Source of the DNA: Scopulibacillus daqui
GTDB lineage: Bacteria; Bacillota; Bacilli; Bacillales; Sporolactobacillaceae
DNA: 41,958 nt
Assembly: GCF_016908855.1 (NCBI RefSeq)
Contig: NZ_JAFBER010000023.1
Span: forward strand, 1 to 41,958
Direction of reading: 5' to 3'
Below are positions 16,324 to 27,242 of this stretch, piece after piece; position 1 is the first letter of the stretch; the number at the start of each line of letters is the position of its first letter. Both the position numbers and the translations under genes were made by a program. The notes beneath the pieces are model-generated. The model saw only the letters and a program-made list of their open reading frames with translations, did not search any database and was not told the origin of the DNA.

Positions 16324-16362
16324 AAGTATAGGCTTGCTAAATGCAGGCCTATACTTTATTTT
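16324..16362 (+). terminator. Terminator of the hpa cluster
   Basis: Inverted repeat AAGTATAGGC (16324-16333) and GCCTATACTT (16347-16356), followed by the T-rich TATTTTTAT. Confidence 0.75.
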
Positions 16363-16399
16363 TATCAGTAGACTGACTGAAAAAAGGACGGTGATTGGA

Positions 16400-17410
16400 A
16401 TGGGGCATCCTGTGTTAGTCAACGAAAGGCGGGGAAATATTATAGAAAATATTCATGAAGGCATCATATGCGGGGTTACAGATAACAGAGAATTGGCTTT
16501 TCATATCGGCGATGCCAATACATACGTTTATTACCGATCTGCAGCAAAGCCGCTTCAGGCGATTCCGTTATTTAAAGAAAATATTGATAAAAAGTATCGC
16601 CTGACAGACCAAGAAGCGGCGCTTTTTACTGCGTCACAGCGTGGAGAAGATTATCATCTTAAAGCGCTTGAGAGCGCCTTAGAAAAACTTGGACTTGATG
16701 AAAATGATTTATGTTGTCCGCCGTCTTATCCTTTAAATGAAAAACCAAAAGAACAATACCTTAATCACAATCTTAGCAGAAGAAGACTTCTCCACAATTG
16801 TTCGGGCAAGCATCTAGGGTTTCTTGCATGGTGCAAAGAAAAGGGCATGTCAAAAAGTGGATATTGGGACATCAATCACCCCCTTCAGACACTTATTCAT
16901 CACACACTCAGCGAACTTTCTGAATGCCCGAAAGAAAGCATCAAAATAGCGGTTGACGGCTGCGGGGTACCTGTTTTTGCATTGCCGCTAAAACATATGG
17001 CTTTGTCTTATTTGAAGCTTGCTTGTCCTGATTTGATTAAAGATACAGAGACACGAGAGGCAGTCCGGCGAATGACGGCGATTATGAATCATGCGCCAGA
17101 AATGGTTGCATCACATCAATTTATTTGTACGGAACTGTTAAAGGATGACAATATTGTGGCTAAGGGCGGGGCTCAAGGCGTCTACTGCCTAGGCTTAAAA
17201 AAGGAAAGAACAGCAGTTGCTTTAAAAGTATACAGCGGTTCAGAAGCTGTATGGCCGAATATCATCGCCCGCGTTCTTGAGCAATTGGATTATGAAAATA
17301 AAAAGACGATTAACCGTTTAAAACAATTGAAACCTAATAAGATAATAAATGATAGCGGATGGGTTGTCGGTCAGATAGAAACGCCATTTAAATTGAACAA
17401 GGCTATATAA
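16400..17410 (+). CDS. Asparaginase, PF06089 (asparaginase II) family
   Basis: A 336-residue protein of the PF06089 asparaginase family, which is unrelated to the AnsA/AnsB type. Typical motifs are the N-terminal HPVLVNERRGNIIENIHEG, the YYRSAAKPLQAIPLF segment, the LLHNCSGKHLGFLAWC box, VDGCGVPVFALPL and AKGGAQGVYCLGL. The expected reaction is asparagine to aspartate plus ammonia, though few members have been tested. AAAAAGGA lies 11 bases before the ATG at 16400. The open frame runs upstream into the hpaD terminator, so that part is excluded. cutC follows after only 12 bases and is probably cotranscribed. Confidence 0.87.
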   Translation: MGHPVLVNERRGNIIENIHEGIICGVTDNRELAFHIGDANTYVYYRSAAKPLQAIPLFKENIDKKYRLTDQEAALFTASQRGEDYHLKALESALEKLGLDENDLCCPPSYPLNEKPKEQYLNHNLSRRRLLHNCSGKHLGFLAWCKEKGMSKSGYWDINHPLQTLIHHTLSELSECPKESIKIAVDGCGVPVFALPLKHMALSYLKLACPDLIKDTETREAVRRMTAIMNHAPEMVASHQFICTELLKDDNIVAKGGAQGVYCLGLKKERTAVALKVYSGSEAVWPNIIARVLEQLDYENKKTINRLKQLKPNKIINDSGWVVGQIETPFKLNKAI

Positions 17411-17422
17411 GAGGTGAAAAGT

Positions 17423-18118
17423 ATGATAATAGAAGTCATTGCAACAAACCTGCAGGATGCTGTAGACGCCGAACGATATGGCGCGGATCGCATAGAACTG
17501 GTAAGTGCGATAAGTGAAGACGGCTTAACGCCAAGCTTCGGATTAATTAAACAAGTTGTAGATAAAGTTAATATTCCCGTCCAAGTGATGATTCGCCCGC
17601 ATAGTCATTCATTTTCTTATACAGCTGATGATATGGCAGTGATGCTTCAGGACATTGATATCGTAAAAGAAATCGGGGCGGCCGGCATTGTTGTTGGTGC
17701 GTTGGATGATAGTGGAGGCATTGCTGATGAACAGCTTCATCTGCTACTAGAGAGAGCGGGAAATTTATCAGTTACTTTTCATCGGGCTTTTGATCATGTC
17801 GCCGATCAGGAAAAAGCATTGGAACAATTAACAGCCTTTTCGCAGATTGATAGAATTTTGACATCAGGAAAAGCTCAGACAGCTGATAAGGGAAGCAAAC
17901 AAATTAAAAAACTTGTCGATCAAACACGTGATTCACATATCAAAATTCTTGCCGGCAGCGGATTAAAACCCAAAGGACTTAAAGATTTTATTTTATCAAC
18001 AGGTGTTCAGGAAATACACTTGGGCAGCGGTGTGCGCAAAGACAAAAGCTATCTTAAAGGCATCGATCCGGATAGATTAAGCCTCGTTAAAGAGATTTGT
18101 TCTGCATTAAGCATATAA
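17423..18118 (+). CDS. cutC: CutC family protein
   Basis: A 231-residue TIM-barrel protein of the CutC family. Recognisable parts are the N-terminal EVIATNLQDAVDAERYGADR, IELVSAISEDGLTPS, VQVMIRPHSHSF(S)Y, VTFHRAFDH and the C-terminal EIHLGSGVR. CutC was named for copper homeostasis in E. coli, but a copper role is doubtful and the reaction is unknown. AAGAGGTG lies before the ATG at 17423; an in-frame GTG at 17414 overlaps that site. It forms a two-gene unit with the asparaginase gene, and a terminator-like hairpin lies about 80 bases downstream. Confidence 0.87.
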   Translation: MIIEVIATNLQDAVDAERYGADRIELVSAISEDGLTPSFGLIKQVVDKVNIPVQVMIRPHSHSFSYTADDMAVMLQDIDIVKEIGAAGIVVGALDDSGGIADEQLHLLLERAGNLSVTFHRAFDHVADQEKALEQLTAFSQIDRILTSGKAQTADKGSKQIKKLVDQTRDSHIKILAGSGLKPKGLKDFILSTGVQEIHLGSGVRKDKSYLKGIDPDRLSLVKEICSALSI

Positions 18119-18200
18119 ATGAGTCATTGCCAATTTGACGCAGATGTTCATTTTTTAGTTAAAAGCACAAAGCCGTTCTCGGCAAATTCCAATGGTTTAG

Positions 18201-18243
18201 GCTTGGCCAGTTGTCAGCAAATGTTACTGGCCAAGCTGTTTTT
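18201..18243 (+). terminator. Terminator after cutC
   Basis: Perfect 11-bp repeat GCTTGGCCAGT (18201-18211) and ACTGGCCAAGC (18226-18236), followed by TGTTTTTT. The 60-codon open frame that crosses it (18119-18301) has no ribosome binding site and is not called as a gene. Confidence 0.75.
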
Positions 18244-18333
18244 TAAAGCAAAGAGGAGGTGTCGTATAGAAAAGTCTATTCAGAAACGGCTGAATTTATG
18301 ATTTTTATATAGTATCTTAATGTTTTAAAATGA

Positions 18334-18362
18334 TTGACAAAAGATATGAAATGTTTTATAGT
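18334..18362 (+). promoter_or_regulatory. Predicted sigma-A promoter of the iol operon
   Basis: TTGACA (18334-18339) and TATAGT (18357-18362) are 17 bases apart. The start would be near 18369, leaving a leader of about 245 nt before iolA. A second possible promoter lies in that leader: TTTACA (18469-18474) and TATGGT (18492-18497), also 17 apart and overlapped at its -35 by a cre-like site. Confidence 0.65.
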
Positions 18363-18396
18363 TCCAATATAAACTAAAAATACATTTTAAAATAAA

Positions 18397-18410
18397 TGTA
18401 ATCGATTGCA
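18397..18410 (+). promoter_or_regulatory. LacI-type operator, iol site 1
   Basis: TGTAATCGATTGCA, a 14-bp near-palindrome, lies just downstream of the predicted iol start point. The same sequence recurs at six other control regions of the inositol genes and is the predicted binding site of the LacI-family regulator encoded at 35418. Confidence 0.75.
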
Positions 18411-18460
18411 GGAGATTTTCCCAAAAAGAATAGGAAACTAGAATCATATATAAATATCAA

Positions 18461-18474
18461 AAAAAGCGTTTACA
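18461..18474 (+). promoter_or_regulatory. cre-like site in the iol leader
   Basis: AAAAAGCGTTTACA matches the core and right half of the catabolite-responsive element consensus. CcpA binding here would give glucose repression of iol. Confidence 0.4.
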
Positions 18475-18538
18475 AAAAATCGTGATTATTGTATGGTTAT
18501 GATAAGAGTAAAAATCACTTAAAATTTTTAACTTTTTA

Positions 18539-18552
18539 TGTAATCGATTACA
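18539..18552 (+). promoter_or_regulatory. LacI-type operator, iol site 2
   Basis: TGTAATCGATTACA is a perfect 14-bp palindrome, 142 bases from site 1 and 61 bases before the iolA start codon. Paired sites on one leader allow looping or roadblock repression. Confidence 0.75.
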
Positions 18553-18613
18553 ACACAGTTGCATTCATTTAACATGAAAATGTCAATAAATAATGCTCAA
18601 GGAGGCAGAAATC

Positions 18614-20092
18614 ATGGCAGTTGCAGAAACTTTAACGGGAGAAAAGTTGAAAAATTATATTAACGGCGAATGGATTGAAAGCAAAACAACTCAGTATGAA
18701 GATGTCTATAATCCGGCAACAAAGGAAGTTATTGCAAGGGTTCCGATTTCAACAGTAGAAGATGTCGAACATGCGGCAGAAGCGGCGAAAGCGGCATTTG
18801 AGAAGTGGAAAAGGGTTCCGGTTCAAAAACGGGCAAGAATTTTGTTCAACTACCATCAATTATTGCTGGAAAATAAAGATGAACTGTCCCGCCTTATTAC
18901 AATTGAGAACGGCAAAAGTCTTCCTGAGGCTGAAGGGGAAGTTCTTCGGGGTCTCGAAAATGTAGAATTTGCATCAGGTGCGCCGTCTTTAATGATGGGA
19001 GATTCATTATCCACAATAGCTACGGATATTGAAGCAGCAAACTATCGTTATCCAATCGGCGTTGTCGGCGGCATCGCTCCTTTTAATTTCCCAATGATGG
19101 TACCGTGCTGGATGTTCCCGATGGCTATTGCTTTAGGCAATACATTTGTATTAAAACCATCAGAAAAAACACCGCTGTTAACAAAGAAATTAGTGGAATT
19201 ATTCACAGAAGCGGGTCTTCCAAAAGGCGTATTTAACGTTGTTTACGGTGCGCACGACGTCGTTAACGGCATTCTAGATCACCCTGAAATAAAAGCGATT
19301 TCATTTGTCGGCTCTAAGCCGGTTGGGGAATACGTCTATAAACGTGCGAGCGAGAATCTAAAGCGCGTTCAAGCATTGGCAGGCGCCAAAAACCATGTGA
19401 TTGTCCTAAATGATGCCGATGTAGAAGAAGCGGTAACAAATGTTATTGGCTCAGCGTTTGGATCGGCCGGTGAACGCTGCATGGCTTGCTCTGTTGTTAC
19501 AGTAGAAGAAGGCATTGCTGATAAGTTTTTAGCCAGACTGACAGAAAAAACAAAAGATATTAAGATGGGCAACGGTTTAGACGACGGGGTTTTCTTAGGA
19601 CCAGTGATCAGAGAAGAAAATCAAAAACGGACAATCGGCTATATCGAAAAAGGCATTGAAGAAGGGGCAACGCTTGTAGTCGATGGCCGTGAACGCGTAT
19701 CAGATGAAGGATTCTTCGTTGGACCGACCATCTTTGATCATGTAACCACTGATATGACGATTTGGAAAGATGAAATTTTCGCTCCGGTATTATCTATTGT
19801 TCGCGTAAAGAACCTAAAAGAAGCCGTTGAGACAGCTAATAAGTCGGAATTTGCGAATGGCGCATGTATTTTTACATCAAATGCATCATCTGTCCGTTAT
19901 TTCCGTGAAAATATTGATGCAGGTATGCTAGGCGTTAATTTAGGGGTTCCTGCACCAATGGCATTCTTCCCATTCTCCGGGTGGAAATCATCATTCTTCG
20001 GCACTTTGCATGCCAACGGCAAAGACAGCGTAGACTTCTATACACGCAAAAAAGTGGTCACAGCTCGTTATAAAGCGCCTAGTTTCGAATAA
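18614..20092 (+). CDS. iolA: Malonate semialdehyde / methylmalonate semialdehyde dehydrogenase
   Basis: A 492-residue CoA-acylating aldehyde dehydrogenase that converts malonate semialdehyde, the product of the IolJ aldolase step, to acetyl-CoA, CO2 and NADH. Catalytic C289 lies in [10 protein letters not shown]. The absence of the usual catalytic glutamate (the matching segment reads ALAGAKNH) is the hallmark of the MmsA/IolA subgroup. The Rossmann segment [16 protein letters not shown] is typical. AAGGAGG (18599-18605) precedes the ATG at 18614; the frame is open from 18593 without a signal. First gene of the iol operon, separated from iolB by an unusual 235-nt structured spacer. Confidence 0.95.
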   Translation: MAVAETLTGEKLKNYINGEWIESKTTQYEDVYNPATKEVIARVPISTVEDVEHAAEAAKAAFEKWKRVPVQKRARILFNYHQLLLENKDELSRLITIENGKSLPEAEGEVLRGLENVEFASGAPSLMMGDSLSTIATDIEAANYRYPIGVVGGIAPFNFPMMVPCWMFPMAIALGNTFVLKPSEKTPLLTKKLVELFTEAGLPKGVFNVVYGAHDVVNGILDHPEIKAISFVGSKPVGEYVYKRASENLKRVQALAGAKNHVIVLNDADVEEAVTNVIGSAFGSAGERCMACSVVTVEEGIADKFLARLTEKTKDIKMGNGLDDGVFLGPVIREENQKRTIGYIEKGIEEGATLVVDGRERVSDEGFFVGPTIFDHVTTDMTIWKDEIFAPVLSIVRVKNLKEAVETANKSEFANGACIFTSNASSVRYFRENIDAGMLGVNLGVPAPMAFFPFSGWKSSFFGTLHANGKDSVDFYTRKKVVTARYKAPSFE

Positions 20093-20125
20093 GTTCAACA
20101 GATTAATAGATGATGAAGAAGGTCA

Positions 20126-20305
20126 GAACAGAGAAAGCGGCATTTTTATTTCTTGTTTTTTCTCTGTTCACTGGTCTCCTTCTGCTAAAGGGCAGCTTCC
20201 ATCGGTGGAGGGTTCATATCCTCTGCTGATGGCAAGTTGAACGGAGGGGCGCGGAATCCTCGGTTCACGAAGTTTTTTCGGCAGGAGTCTAGGCACGGTT
20301 ATCCG
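20126..20305 (+). other. Highly structured iolA-iolB spacer RNA
   Basis: The 235-nt gap between iolA and iolB folds into consecutive helices. (a) GAACAGAGAAA (20126-20136) pairs perfectly with 20159-20169. (b) 20199-20232 folds with outer arms CCATCGG/CTGATGG and inner arms GGAGG/CCTCT around GTTCATAT. (c) 20238-20247 pairs with 20258-20267 (TGAACGGAGG/CCTCGGTTCA, one mismatch). None ends in a clean U-tract in the forward direction, so this is not a simple terminator. It might be an RNA-processing or stability element, an attenuator, or a ligand-binding RNA; I do not recognise a known riboswitch class. No open frame of note lies in it. Confidence 0.5.
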
Positions 20306-20327
20306 GGATAAAAACGAGGAGGTCATA

Positions 20328-21152
20328 ATGATGAGTCAACTGCTCCAAAAACCAAAAGAAAGTGAACTGTCACAAGGTATCAAAATTGTTCATGAAGTCA
20401 CACAAGAAAATTCACCGCTAAAATATGTTGAATTTAAAATAGTAGATTTAGCCCCAGGTGCTAAATATGAGGAAACATTAGGAAAGAAAGAATGCTGCAT
20501 TGTAGCATTAGCAGGCAAAATGAATGTCACAGATAAAGAACAGACATTTAACAATATAGGCACCCGCGATAGCGTGTTCGATAAGATACCTACAGACAGT
20601 GTGTATGTTTCCAATGACCGCAGTTTTGAAATAGAAGCTGTGAGCCAAGCTCGCATTGCGCTTTGCTATTCGCCTTCAGAGAAACAATTGCCGACAAAAC
20701 TGATTAAAGCGTCAGATAATGGCATAGAAAATAGAGGAACCCGAAATAATAAGCGATTAGTTCACAATATTTTGCCGGATTCTGATCCCTCTGCGAATAG
20801 TTTGCTAGTTGTTGAAGTATATACAGAGAGCGCCAATTGGTCAAGTTATCCGCCGCATAAACACGATCGGGATCATCTGCCGGAAGAGTCATTTTTAGAG
20901 GAAACCTACTATCATGAATTGAATCCGCGGCAAGGCTTTGTATTCCAGCGTGTTTATACCGATGATCGTTCACTTGATGAAACAATGACTGTTGAGAACG
21001 GCGATGTCGTTTTAGTCCCGGAAGGCTATCATCCGGTCGGCGTACCTGAAGGTTATACGTCTTATTATTTAAATGTTATGGCGGGGCCGAAGCGCATCTG
21101 GAAATTTCACAACGATCCTGACCATGAATGGATATTGGAACGCAAATCATAA
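20328..21152 (+). CDS. iolB: 5-deoxy-glucuronate isomerase
   Basis: A 274-residue bicupin enzyme that isomerises 5-deoxy-D-glucuronate to 5-dehydro-2-deoxy-D-gluconate. The second-cupin metal site is visible in WSSYPPHKHDRDHLPEESFL EETYYHELNP (His, His and Glu ligands), and GDVVLVPEGYHPVGVPEGY near residue 228 is the family signature. CGAGGAGG at 20315-20322 serves ATG 20328 or ATG 20331; both give a typical N-terminus. Length is normal. It is followed within about 15-20 bases by iolC, so iolBCDEG form a tight block. Confidence 0.93.
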   Translation: MMSQLLQKPKESELSQGIKIVHEVTQENSPLKYVEFKIVDLAPGAKYEETLGKKECCIVALAGKMNVTDKEQTFNNIGTRDSVFDKIPTDSVYVSNDRSFEIEAVSQARIALCYSPSEKQLPTKLIKASDNGIENRGTRNNKRLVHNILPDSDPSANSLLVVEVYTESANWSSYPPHKHDRDHLPEESFLEETYYHELNPRQGFVFQRVYTDDRSLDETMTVENGDVVLVPEGYHPVGVPEGYTSYYLNVMAGPKRIWKFHNDPDHEWILERKS

Positions 21153-21173
21153 TGAAAGGAGTTGTCATTGAAC

Positions 21174-22151
21174 ATGAAATTTGAATTTAATCAGGATAGG
21201 GAATTTGACATGATTGCGATTGGCCGCGCTTGCATTGATTTAAATGCTGCAGACTACAATTGTCCAATGGAAGAGACAATGACTTTTACAAAATATGTAG
21301 GCGGCTCGCCGGCTAATATTGTTATAGGCGCCTGTAAACTCGGGCTTAAAACAGGATTTATAGGAAAAATCTCCGATGACCAGCATGGACGTTTTATCGA
21401 AAAATATATGAGTGATGCCGGCATTGATACATCAAATATTGTTGTTGATAAAGAAGGCCATAAATCTGGATTAACATTTACAGAGATTAAGAGTCCGGAA
21501 GATTGCAGTATTTTAATGTACCGGGAAGAAGTCGCTGATTTGTATTTAAAGCCATCTGAGATCAATGAGGATTACATAAGAAGAGCGAAAATTCTGCTAG
21601 TATCGGGTACAGCCTTAGCAAAAAGCCCATCCCGTGAAGCGGTGCTAAAAGCGGTTGCTTTAGCTAAAAAGAATGAAGTGAAAGTGGTTTTTGAATTGGA
21701 TTACCGCCCGTATTCATGGGCTTCCGCCGAAGAAACAGCCGTATATTATTCGTTAGTTGCGGAACAAGCGGATGCGGTCATCGGCACCCGTGATGAATAT
21801 GACGTTATGGAAAACAGATTCAATGGAAAAAACGAGGAAACCATCGAGTATTTATTTAAACATTCACCTGAATTAATTGTGATCAAACATGGTGTCGAAG
21901 GTTCTTTTGCTTATACAAAATCCGGAGAAACATTCAGAGGCCAAGCTTATAAGACAAAAGTATTAAAAACGTTTGGCGCAGGCGATTCCTATGCATCAGC
22001 ATTCCTGTATGCATTAGTCAAAGGCAAGGGCATTGATACCGCCTTAAAGTTCGGCAGTGCATCAGCCGCCATTGTGGTCAGCAAACACAGTTCTTCTGAA
22101 GCGATGCCAAATGTGGAAGAAATCGAGGAGTTAATTTCAGTCAACGCTTAA
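21174..22151 (+). CDS. iolC: 5-dehydro-2-deoxygluconokinase
   Basis: A PfkB-family sugar kinase of about 325 residues that phosphorylates 5-dehydro-2-deoxy-D-gluconate at C6. Motifs are the N-terminal IAIGRACIDLNAADYN, YVGGSPANIVIGACKLGL and the C-terminal catalytic box KTFGAGDSYASAFLYAL with the general-base aspartate. A TTG at 21168 has better spacing (six bases) from AAAGGAG at 21155-21161, and another TTG is at 21162. I list the ATG at 21174 because MKFEFN aligns with the start of B. subtilis IolC as I remember it. The gene is flanked by iolB and iolD in the same operon. Confidence 0.92.
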   Translation: MKFEFNQDREFDMIAIGRACIDLNAADYNCPMEETMTFTKYVGGSPANIVIGACKLGLKTGFIGKISDDQHGRFIEKYMSDAGIDTSNIVVDKEGHKSGLTFTEIKSPEDCSILMYREEVADLYLKPSEINEDYIRRAKILLVSGTALAKSPSREAVLKAVALAKKNEVKVVFELDYRPYSWASAEETAVYYSLVAEQADAVIGTRDEYDVMENRFNGKNEETIEYLFKHSPELIVIKHGVEGSFAYTKSGETFRGQAYKTKVLKTFGAGDSYASAFLYALVKGKGIDTALKFGSASAAIVVSKHSSSEAMPNVEEIEELISVNA

Positions 22152-22175
22152 TGAGAGCGGTCAGGGGGGAGAAAT

Positions 22176-24086
22176 TTGAAAACAGTCAGATTAACCGCAG
22201 CACAAGCTTTAATCAAATTTTTAAATCAGCAATATATTCATGTTGATGGTCAAGAATTTCCTTTTGTTGAAGGCATCTTTAATATTTTTGGACATGGCAA
22301 TGTTCTCGGGATCGGTCAAGCGCTTGAACAAGACGCCGGTCATTTGAAAGTTATTCAAGGAAAAAACGAACAAGGAATGGCGCACGCAGCGATTGCTTTC
22401 AGTAAAGAAATGTTTCGGCAAAAAATTTATGCCGTTACAACATCTGTGGGGCCGGGTTCAGCGAATTTGGCTGCAGCAGCGGGCACGGCGCTTGCCAATA
22501 ACATTCCAGTATTGTTCTTGCCTGGCGATACTTTTGCGTCACGCCAGCCTGATCCGGTTTTACAACAAGTTGAACATGAACATAGTTTGGCCGTTACAAC
22601 CGGCGATGTTCTGAAACCGGTATCACGTTATTGGGACCGCATCACTCGGCCGGAACAATTAATGTCAAGTTTGATCCGCGCTTTTGAAGTCATGACAGAC
22701 CCGGCAAAGGCGGGACCAGCGACAATCTGTCTTTCACAAGATGTCGAAGGCGAAGCCTATGATTTTGAGGAGAAATTCTTTGAAAAGCGCGTTCATTATC
22801 TCGATCGCAAAGCACCTACGGACCGTGAATTGAATGGGGCGGCCGACCTCATTAAGCAAAGCAAAAAACCGGTCATTATTGTTGGCGGTGGCGCCAAATA
22901 TTCCCGCGCACGCGACATATTAATGACGCTTTCTGAAAAGCACAATATCCCGTTAGTCGAGACACAAGCCGGCAAATCAACAGTAGAAGCTGGATTTAAA
23001 AATAATTTAGGAGGCTTGGGGATTACAGGTACGTTAGCGGCCAATAAAGCCGCGCGTCAAGCTGATTTAATTATTGGCATCGGCACCAGATATACAGACT
23101 TTGCCACTTCGTCAAAAACCGCTTTTGACTTTGATAAAGCAAAGTTTCTGAACATTAATGTCAGCCGGATGCAAGCATATAAATTAGATGCTTTCCAAGT
23201 TGTCGCCGACGCAAAAACAACATTAGAGAAATTAGCGCCTATGCTGGAGGGCTATGTGACAGAATTCGGCAGCACCATTGCTGAACTGAAAGAAATTTGG
23301 TCTATTGAACGTGACCGTTTGCGAAAAATTGAATTTAACCGGGAAAATTTTGATCCGGAAATTAAAAATCATTTCCCTCAAGAGGTACTAAATGAATATG
23401 CCGACGCTTTAAATACCGAATTCGCACAAACGGCAGCATTGCTCACTGTTAATGAAACGGTTGATCCTGACAGTACGATTATTTGCGCTGCCGGATCGCT
23501 GCCAGGTGATTTGCAGCGCCTGTGGAACTCGGAAGTGCCGGATACTTATCATCTTGAATACGGCTATTCCTGTATGGGGTATGAAATATCAGGCGCATTA
23601 GGCATCAAGTTAGCCAAGCCTGATAAAGAAGTTTACGCCATGGTAGGAGACGGCAGCTTTCTCATGCTGCACTCTGAATTAATTACTGCGATTCAGTATC
23701 ATCAAAAAATCAATGTGGTTCTCTTTGACAATTCCGGATTCGGCTGTATCAGCAATTTGCAAATGTCTCACGGCAGCGGCAGTTATTTCTGTGAATTTAG
23801 AACGCATGATCATCAAATTTTAAATATTGATTATGCTAAAGTTGCCGAAGGCTACGGCGCTAGGACTTATCGTGTTAATACGCCTGAAGAATTGAAAGCG
23901 GCTATAGAAGATGCGAAGAAGCAAGATGTTTCTACTTTAATAGAGGTCAAAGTCCTTCCAAAGACAATGACAGACGGCTACGCCAGCTGGTGGAATGTCG
24001 GTGTCGCTGAAGTTTCGAATAAAGAAGGTATTCAAAAAGCCTATCAACTGAGACAAGAAAAACTTAAAACGGCAAAACAATATTGA
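22176..24086 (+). CDS. iolD: 3D-(3,5/4)-trihydroxycyclohexane-1,2-dione hydrolase
   Basis: A 636-residue thiamine-diphosphate enzyme that opens the ring of diketo-inositol to give 5-deoxy-glucuronate. The three domains of the ThDP family are evident: N-terminal PYR domain (with the catalytic glutamate region [14 protein letters not shown]), central nucleotide-like domain ([14 protein letters not shown]) and C-terminal PP domain with the ThDP motif VGDGSF followed by [13 protein letters not shown]. The start is TTG at 22176 with GGGGGAG six bases upstream. The stop overlaps the region just before iolE, with 17 bases to its ATG. Confidence 0.94.
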   Translation: MKTVRLTAAQALIKFLNQQYIHVDGQEFPFVEGIFNIFGHGNVLGIGQALEQDAGHLKVIQGKNEQGMAHAAIAFSKEMFRQKIYAVTTSVGPGSANLAAAAGTALANNIPVLFLPGDTFASRQPDPVLQQVEHEHSLAVTTGDVLKPVSRYWDRITRPEQLMSSLIRAFEVMTDPAKAGPATICLSQDVEGEAYDFEEKFFEKRVHYLDRKAPTDRELNGAADLIKQSKKPVIIVGGGAKYSRARDILMTLSEKHNIPLVETQAGKSTVEAGFKNNLGGLGITGTLAANKAARQADLIIGIGTRYTDFATSSKTAFDFDKAKFLNINVSRMQAYKLDAFQVVADAKTTLEKLAPMLEGYVTEFGSTIAELKEIWSIERDRLRKIEFNRENFDPEIKNHFPQEVLNEYADALNTEFAQTAALLTVNETVDPDSTIICAAGSLPGDLQRLWNSEVPDTYHLEYGYSCMGYEISGALGIKLAKPDKEVYAMVGDGSFLMLHSELITAIQYHQKINVVLFDNSGFGCISNLQMSHGSGSYFCEFRTHDHQILNIDYAKVAEGYGARTYRVNTPEELKAAIEDAKKQDVSTLIEVKVLPKTMTDGYASWWNVGVAEVSNKEGIQKAYQLRQEKLKTAKQY

Positions 24087-24103
24087 GCAAAAGAGGAATA
24101 ATC

Positions 24104-26051
<1,948 letters not shown>

Positions 26052-26213
26052 CATAAGCTAAGCAGTTCCCGCCACATCACATGAAAGATTTGGCGTTTTG
26101 CGGCAATCCGGCCTGCAGTTAAATTTAACCGATAATATTTAAAAGAGAAGTTGAAGGTTAGATCAAAGTTATGACGATTCCAATCAGTCTCTTTTGAGAA
26201 GGAGGCGTTATCA

Positions 26214-27068
26214 GTGTCTTTAGTATCAATGAAAGATATGCTGTTGAAAGCGAGAGAAAATCATTATGCTGTCGGACAATTCAATATTAATAGTTTGCAG
26301 TGGGCACAAGCGATATTAAAAGCCGCAGAAGAAGAACGTGCCCCTGTTATTGTGGCCGCTTCCGACAGGCTCGTTGATTATTTAGGCGGTTTTAAAACGA
26401 TCGCCGCTATGATTAAAGGCCTTTTAGAAGAAATGTCAATAACCGTTCCGGTAGCGCTTCATTTAGATCACGGCATGAGTGTTGACAGATGTATAAAAGC
26501 CATTGATGCCGGGTTTACTTCAGTCATGATAGATGGCTCCCACTGCCCGATTGATGAAAATATTGCCATGACTAAACAAGTGGCAGACTATGCCCGCCCA
26601 TACCAAGTATCCGTTGAAGCGGAAGTAGGAACAGTGGGCGGTATGGAAGATGGCCTTATTGGCGGAATAAAATATGCCGACCCAAATGAATGCTTGCGAA
26701 TGGTAAAAGAAGCCGGCATTGATGCATTGGCAGCCGCCCTTGGTTCAGTCCATGGACCTTATCAAGGCGAACCTAAGCTCGGCTTTGATGAGATGAAGCA
26801 GATTTCTGAACTGACTGGTGTGCCATTAGTATTGCACGGCGGTTCAGGCATACCGGATTATCAAATCAAGAAAGCTATCAAATTAGGTCATGCTAAAATT
26901 AATGTTAATACCGAATGTCTGCAAGCTTGGACGCAAGCTGTTCGTGAAGTGTTAGCAAATGACCGTGACATTTACGATCTCAGAACAATCACGGCACCGG
27001 GTAAAGAAGCTGTCGTCGCAACAGTCAAAGGAAAAATAAAAGAATTTGGCTCAAGTTACAAGGCTTAA
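26214..27068 (+). CDS. iolJ: 6-phospho-5-dehydro-2-deoxy-D-gluconate aldolase
   Basis: A 284-residue class II (zinc) aldolase of the fructose-bisphosphate aldolase family. It cleaves the IolC product into dihydroxyacetone phosphate and malonate semialdehyde, which IolA then uses. Zinc and catalytic motifs are [32 protein letters not shown] and KINVNTE. IolJ is distinguished from Fba mainly by context: it closes an iol operon. The GTG start at 26214 follows AAGGAGG. The 162-base gap before it shows no gene; IolH and IolI of B. subtilis are absent. Confidence 0.9.
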   Translation: MSLVSMKDMLLKARENHYAVGQFNINSLQWAQAILKAAEEERAPVIVAASDRLVDYLGGFKTIAAMIKGLLEEMSITVPVALHLDHGMSVDRCIKAIDAGFTSVMIDGSHCPIDENIAMTKQVADYARPYQVSVEAEVGTVGGMEDGLIGGIKYADPNECLRMVKEAGIDALAAALGSVHGPYQGEPKLGFDEMKQISELTGVPLVLHGGSGIPDYQIKKAIKLGHAKINVNTECLQAWTQAVREVLANDRDIYDLRTITAPGKEAVVATVKGKIKEFGSSYKA

Positions 27069-27075
27069 AAAAGAA

Positions 27076-27114
27076 GGAGATGTCTTATACAGGGCAAATA
27101 AGGCACCTCCTTAT
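27076..27114 (+). terminator. Probable terminator of the iol operon
   Basis: Thirteen-base arms 27076-27088 and 27098-27110 pair with one mismatch and one G-U, then TTAT. The U-tract is short, so some read-through into iolT is possible. Confidence 0.5.
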
Positions 27115-27116
27115 GA

Positions 27117-27130
27117 TGCAATCGATTACA
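27117..27130 (+). promoter_or_regulatory. LacI-type operator before iolT
   Basis: TGCAATCGATTACA is one of the seven shared operators, 113 bases before the iolT start codon. A TATAAT at 27165-27170 lies downstream, with no strong -35. Confidence 0.7.
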
Positions 27131-27175
27131 AAAACGCTATTTATTTTACTAGTCATTTAATGTTTATAATCATTT

Positions 27176-27189
27176 TGAAAACGTTTTCC
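27176..27189 (+). promoter_or_regulatory. cre site before iolT
   Basis: TGAAAACGTTTTCC matches the catabolite-responsive element consensus well. It lies just upstream of TATAAT (27195-27200), a position where CcpA would block transcription. Confidence 0.6.
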
Positions 27190-27242
27190 CTCTATATAAT
27201 TTTTTAAAAATTTCCAAAAAGGTGGTTAAGGGAGGTATTTTG

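Noticed and set aside
18119-18301. 60-codon open frame after cutC
   Set aside because: It has no ribosome binding site, crosses a perfect terminator hairpin and resembles no known protein.
20126-20169. Hairpin after iolA as a classical terminator
   Set aside because: The 11-bp stem is perfect but no U-tract follows in the forward direction, so it is better read as part of the structured spacer.
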